Both the position numbers and the translations under genes were made by a program. Shown here piece after piece: positions 5,126-7,693 of a stretch of 7,693 nucleotides of DNA. The notes under the pieces were generated by a model that did not search any database, was not told the DNA's origin, and saw nothing but the letters and a program-made list of their open reading frames with translations. Source of the stretch: PALSA-1336 sp038203095 (GTDB lineage Bacteria; Patescibacteriota; Doudnabacteria; UBA920); NCBI GenBank assembly GCA_038203095.1, contig JBBREH010000046.1, positions 1 to 7,693 on the forward strand, in the 5' to 3' direction. Positions within the stretch are counted from its first letter, which is position 1; each line of letters starts with the position of its first letter.

Positions 5126-5134
5126 TGCTATAAT
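5126..5134 (+). promoter_or_regulatory. Extended -10 promoter (TGCTATAAT) upstream of the secreted protein gene
   Basis: TG-C-TATAAT is a perfect extended -10 element; the start site would be near 5141, leaving about 30 nt before the TTG at 5172. A recognisable -35 at normal spacing is missing, which extended -10 promoters tolerate. The rest of 4971-5171 holds nothing else I can identify. Confidence 0.5.
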
Positions 5135-5171
5135 TTTTGTAAGAAAAGTTTTTAAATTTCATATAAATTTT

Positions 5172-5765
5172 TTGCGAAATAAAAAGTTAGCAATCATAAA
5201 TCTTGTAATTTTTGCTCTTGGTACTCTTCTTCCGACCCAAGCGATTTTTGCGTCGTTCAATGCTTTACCGGAAAATTCTCAGAATCAAAACTTTTTGTCC
5301 GCACCGGAATTTATTGTTAAAGTTATTCAGCCATCGTCGTTGGCTAAAATTATTACCCCAAACGAGACCGGTTTGCAGGCAACTTTTGCATCTTCCTGTC
5401 TGGGTAATTCTGTACAACAATTAGGATTGATCCAAGACACAGGAGGTTTTAATTTAAATGTGCCAGCAAACTGTTTTTCATTGCGTGTGGCTCGTTTGGC
5501 AAACGCAAATTTTGACTTGAGAGTTATTAATACTGCTAAAGCATCTTTAAATATTATTGTTGTTGACTATCGGCAATTTGTGGCAAGCCCGGGGCTCGCC
5601 CCGGCGCCATTTTCACAAAGTTTGCCTGTTTTACCTTTGGTCTCATGGGCTTTGCTTATAAGTTTTTTGACTTTTGAGAGGCGCATAACTACAAAAGTAG
5701 ACGGTTATTTGAAAAGCTTTAAAATTGTTATAGTACCCCAGCAGCTTCAGGTTTTGCGGTGTTGA
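5172..5765 (+). CDS. Secreted, C-terminally membrane-anchored protein of unknown function
   Basis: I do not recognise the family. The 197-residue protein has a clear signal peptide: basic M-R-N-K-K, a hydrophobic core (7-22), and A-I-F-A before a likely cleavage near residue 27. The exported part (28-150) is rich in Asn/Leu/Val and probably beta-stranded, with two cysteines (76 and 101) that could form a disulfide. A second hydrophobic segment at about 150-168 is followed by E-R-R-I-T-T-K, so the short tail (169-197, ending V-L-R-C) should be cytoplasmic. The start is TTG with no Shine-Dalgarno, but it is the only one giving a full signal peptide and it lies about 30 nt after an extended -10. 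Just before the anchor, A-S-P-G-L-A-P-A-P is coded by a GC-rich palindrome, possibly inserted. Confidence 0.6.
   Translation: MRNKKLAIINLVIFALGTLLPTQAIFASFNALPENSQNQNFLSAPEFIVKVIQPSSLAKIITPNETGLQATFASSCLGNSVQQLGLIQDTGGFNLNVPANCFSLRVARLANANFDLRVINTAKASLNIIVVDYRQFVASPGLAPAPFSQSLPVLPLVSWALLISFLTFERRITTKVDGYLKSFKIVIVPQQLQVLRC
5589..5604. repeat. GC-rich palindrome in frame within the secreted protein gene
   Basis: CCGGGGC (5589-5595), a TC loop, and GCCCCGG (5598-5604). It codes for P-G-L-A-P-A just outside the membrane anchor and is the only strongly GC-rich spot in this AT-rich gene. It resembles the RAYT in-frame palindrome in design but not in sequence. Confidence 0.6.
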
Positions 5766-5789
5766 CTTCTCTACTGAATACAAAAAAAT

Positions 5790-5828
5790 CTACACATTAA
5801 AACTTTCAAATTAGCGTTTAATATGTAG
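5790..5828. promoter_or_regulatory. 12-bp inverted repeat in the intergenic region
   Basis: CTACACATTAAA (5790-5801) and TTTAATATGTAG (5817-5828) are inverted repeats with one mismatch around a 15-nt loop, 25 bp after the stop of the secreted protein gene. There is no T-run after it, so it is a weak terminator candidate; it could be a regulator site. Confidence 0.35.
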
Positions 5829-5862
5829 TAAAAACATTTAAGTATTATTAAATAAACCATAC

Positions 5863-5886
5863 AACCTGTAAAGAAATTAACAGGTT
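5863..5886. promoter_or_regulatory. Operator-like inverted repeat upstream of the membrane protein gene
   Basis: AACCTGT (5863-5869) and ACAGGTT (5880-5886) are perfect 7-bp inverted repeats separated by 10 bp, an arrangement suited to a dimeric regulator. They end 2 bp before TACAAT (5889-5894), a possible -10 box. AGGA at 5895-5898 is 10 bp before the ATG; if that -10 box were used the AGGA would lie outside the transcript, so one of the two signals is probably not real. Confidence 0.4.
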
Positions 5887-5908
5887 AGTACAATAGGATA
5901 AAAATTTT

Positions 5909-6556
<648 letters not shown>

Positions 6557-6624
6557 GCTCGCCTAAATATTGTTAAATAGTTAGGATTTCAAACCCCTCC
6601 TTACTCCCGATAACGGACGTTGGT

Positions 6625-6647
6625 TGGATTCAACCCTCTAACGCAAA
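6625..6647. repeat. IS30 left terminal inverted repeat
   Basis: This 23-bp end matches 7669-7691 in inverse orientation at 18 of 23 positions, including an exact 10-bp CTAACGCAAA core. It contains the transposase stop codon (6638-6640, minus strand). Confidence 0.75.
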
Positions 6648-7642
6648 TCAGGATTGATTAATAATTGGGAAAACACCTCGTCAGGCTTGTAATACTCCAA
6701 AACCTTTCTGGGGCGGTCGTTAAGACGATTTTGTACCAGTTGAATTTCTTGTTTACTGATAGCATTAAAGTCTGTGCCTTTAGGAAAATACTGTCTGATG
6801 AGTCCGTTGGTATTTTCATTAGTACCTCTCTGCCACGGGCTGTGGGGATCGCAGAAATAGACTTGGACTTTGGTATTTTGTGTAAAAAGTTTGTGTTCGG
6901 CCATTTCCGTTCCTCTGTCGTAGGTTAAAGTTTTCTTTAAGTGCTTAGGAATATTTTTAATTGCTTTAGCAAAGGCTATTCTCACACTGTAGGCATCTTT
7001 GTTCTTTAAAGGTACTAGCAGTAAATATCTGGTGACTCTTTCTACCAATGTGCCCATAGCGCTGCCGTGGTTCTTGCCTACGATGAGATCTCCTTCCCAA
7101 TGCCCGGGAATAATTCGTCCTAGAGCCTCCTGCGGCCTTTCTGAAATGCTGATAGCGTCAATTATACTGCTTCTTTTAGCATGGACAGCCTTTCTGTTAT
7201 GTCTGAATTTTCTTTCCTGCCTTAAGCATTTAAGAAGTTCTTTTTTTAAACTTCCCCGAGGTAGACAATACAGGTAGGTGTAAATAGTTTCGTAAGAGGC
7301 GCGCATAGTCATATCGTCAGGATAATTGAGTTTCAGCCTTTTAGCAATTTCTTCCGGTGACCATTGTAGCTTTAAATTTGTAATTACATAATTTCGAAGC
7401 AGTTCATTAATTTCCAAAGCCTTAGATTGTTTCTGTCGATGTCTGATTGTATGTGCTTTGAGTTCTGCTGATCCTGCCCTATAACAGCGTTTGTATTTAC
7501 AGTTATTTTTAACTTCCCGAGACACCGCGCTAACAGGCCTGCTGATATTATGAGCTATATGGCTGAAAGTCCATCCTGCAGCCAAGCCCCGGCTAATTTC
7601 TTCTCTCTCGGAAGCCTGTATTCTTATATATTTATTTTGCAT
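6638..7642 (-). CDS. IS30-family DDE transposase
   Basis: The 334-residue protein is a full-length IS30 transposase, which cuts and joins DNA ends with an RNase H-like catalytic core. The N-terminus carries a helix-turn-helix, E-R-E-E-I-S-R-G-L-A-A-G-W-T-F-S-H-I-A (12-30) followed by S-A-V-S-R-E-V (38-44), for binding the element's ends; a second binding region, Q-W-S-P-E-E-I-A-K-R-L (93-103), follows. The catalytic acids are Asp185 in G-H-W-E-G-D, Asp242 in T-Y-D-R-G-T-E, and Glu276 in W-Q-R-G-T-N-E-N, with 33 residues between the last two, the IS30 spacing. Y-F-P-K-G-T-D-F (285-292) is also diagnostic. No frameshift is seen. The start, ATG at 7642 on the minus strand, lies 27 bp inside the right terminal repeat and the stop lies within the left repeat. 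It converges on the membrane protein gene. Confidence 0.95.
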   Translation of the reverse strand: MQNKYIRIQASEREEISRGLAAGWTFSHIAHNISRPVSAVSREVKNNCKYKRCYRAGSAELKAHTIRHRQKQSKALEINELLRNYVITNLKLQWSPEEIAKRLKLNYPDDMTMRASYETIYTYLYCLPRGSLKKELLKCLRQERKFRHNRKAVHAKRSSIIDAISISERPQEALGRIIPGHWEGDLIVGKNHGSAMGTLVERVTRYLLLVPLKNKDAYSVRIAFAKAIKNIPKHLKKTLTYDRGTEMAEHKLFTQNTKVQVYFCDPHSPWQRGTNENTNGLIRQYFPKGTDFNAISKQEIQLVQNRLNDRPRKVLEYYKPDEVFSQLLINPDLR

Positions 7643-7668
7643 TCTTAAACCTTAACAAAGATCCAAGT

Positions 7669-7691
7669 TTTGCGTTAGTCCTTTGAACCCA
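7669..7691. repeat. IS30 right terminal inverted repeat
   Basis: The counterpart of 6625-6647, with TTTGCGTTAG at 7669-7678 and TTGAACCCA at 7683-7691. It is upstream of the transposase gene and should also hold its promoter, though no clear -10/-35 pair stands out. Confidence 0.75.
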
Positions 7692-7693
7692 GC

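Larger units (their letters stand above)
6625..7691 (-). mobile_element. Complete IS30-family insertion sequence
   Basis: The ends are imperfect inverted repeats: TGGATTCAA then CTAACGCAAA on the left (6625-6633, 6638-6647), and TTTGCGTTAG then TTGAACCCA on the right (7669-7678, 7683-7691). Aligned, they share TGGRTTCAA-N4-CTAACGCAAA with one difference outside the N4. The span of 1,067 bp and a single transposase gene fit the family. The window ends 2 bp after the right end, so target duplications cannot be checked. Confidence 0.8.

Noticed and set aside
5212..5424. Second plus-strand frame inside the secreted protein gene
   Set aside because: It is an Arg/Leu-rich out-of-frame reading; the other frame has a clean signal peptide and anchor.
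6665..7277. Plus-strand open frames opposite the IS30 transposase
   Set aside because: The minus-strand transposase has all catalytic motifs over the full length, so these are antisense shadows.

Overview
The window is AT-rich and most likely comes from a Patescibacteria/CPR (Parcubacteria-like) genome. This is an inference from gene content: an Avd-like four-helix-bundle protein, a DUF2779 nuclease, a stand-alone PaaX/Cas2-fold protein, a REP-associated tyrosine transposase (RAYT), and a small membrane-anchored protein with a 'KLGNELHGP' core of a kind I associate with that group. Shine-Dalgarno signals are mostly weak or absent. No rRNA, tRNA or marker gene fixes the taxonomy.

Layout. Positions 1-114 hold the last 37 codons of a gene, tentatively a reverse transcriptase of the diversity-generating-retroelement (DGR)/CPR type. 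Positions 115-800 are non-coding and dense with repeats: a 14-bp tandem repeat, a ~107-bp direct repeat with competing hairpins, a GC-rich three-way-junction-like fold, and a long imperfect palindrome whose right arm is interrupted by a 188-bp MITE-like element. Next come an Avd-like four-helix-bundle gene (807-1265), a tyrosine recombinase that appears frameshifted at an A8 tract (fragment 1278-1355, main frame 1381-2178), and a nuclease gene (2184-3731) with a Cas4-like Fe-S PD-(D/E)XK part and a DUF2779 DEDDy-like exonuclease part. The three are tightly spaced and probably form one transcription unit.

A RAYT gene (3736-4422) follows, bracketed by copies of the same palindrome and carrying a related, larger palindrome in frame inside its own coding sequence. 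After it come a PaaX-like gene with a Cas2-fold C-terminus (4488-4970), a secreted membrane-anchored protein with another in-frame GC-rich palindrome (5172-5765), a single-pass membrane protein ending in a Q12 tract (5909-6556), and on the minus strand a complete IS30-family element with recognisable terminal inverted repeats (about 6625-7691).

How it fits together. This is an accessory region shaped by mobile DNA: an RT/Avd-type pair around structured non-coding DNA, a recombinase, nucleases, a RAYT with its palindromes, a MITE and an IS. The most interesting signals are (i) the structured region between the putative RT tail and the Avd-like gene, (ii) the RAYT/palindrome unit that has entered coding sequence, and (iii) the homopolymer frameshift in the recombinase. 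No CRISPR array and no DGR template/variable repeat pair was found by eye.
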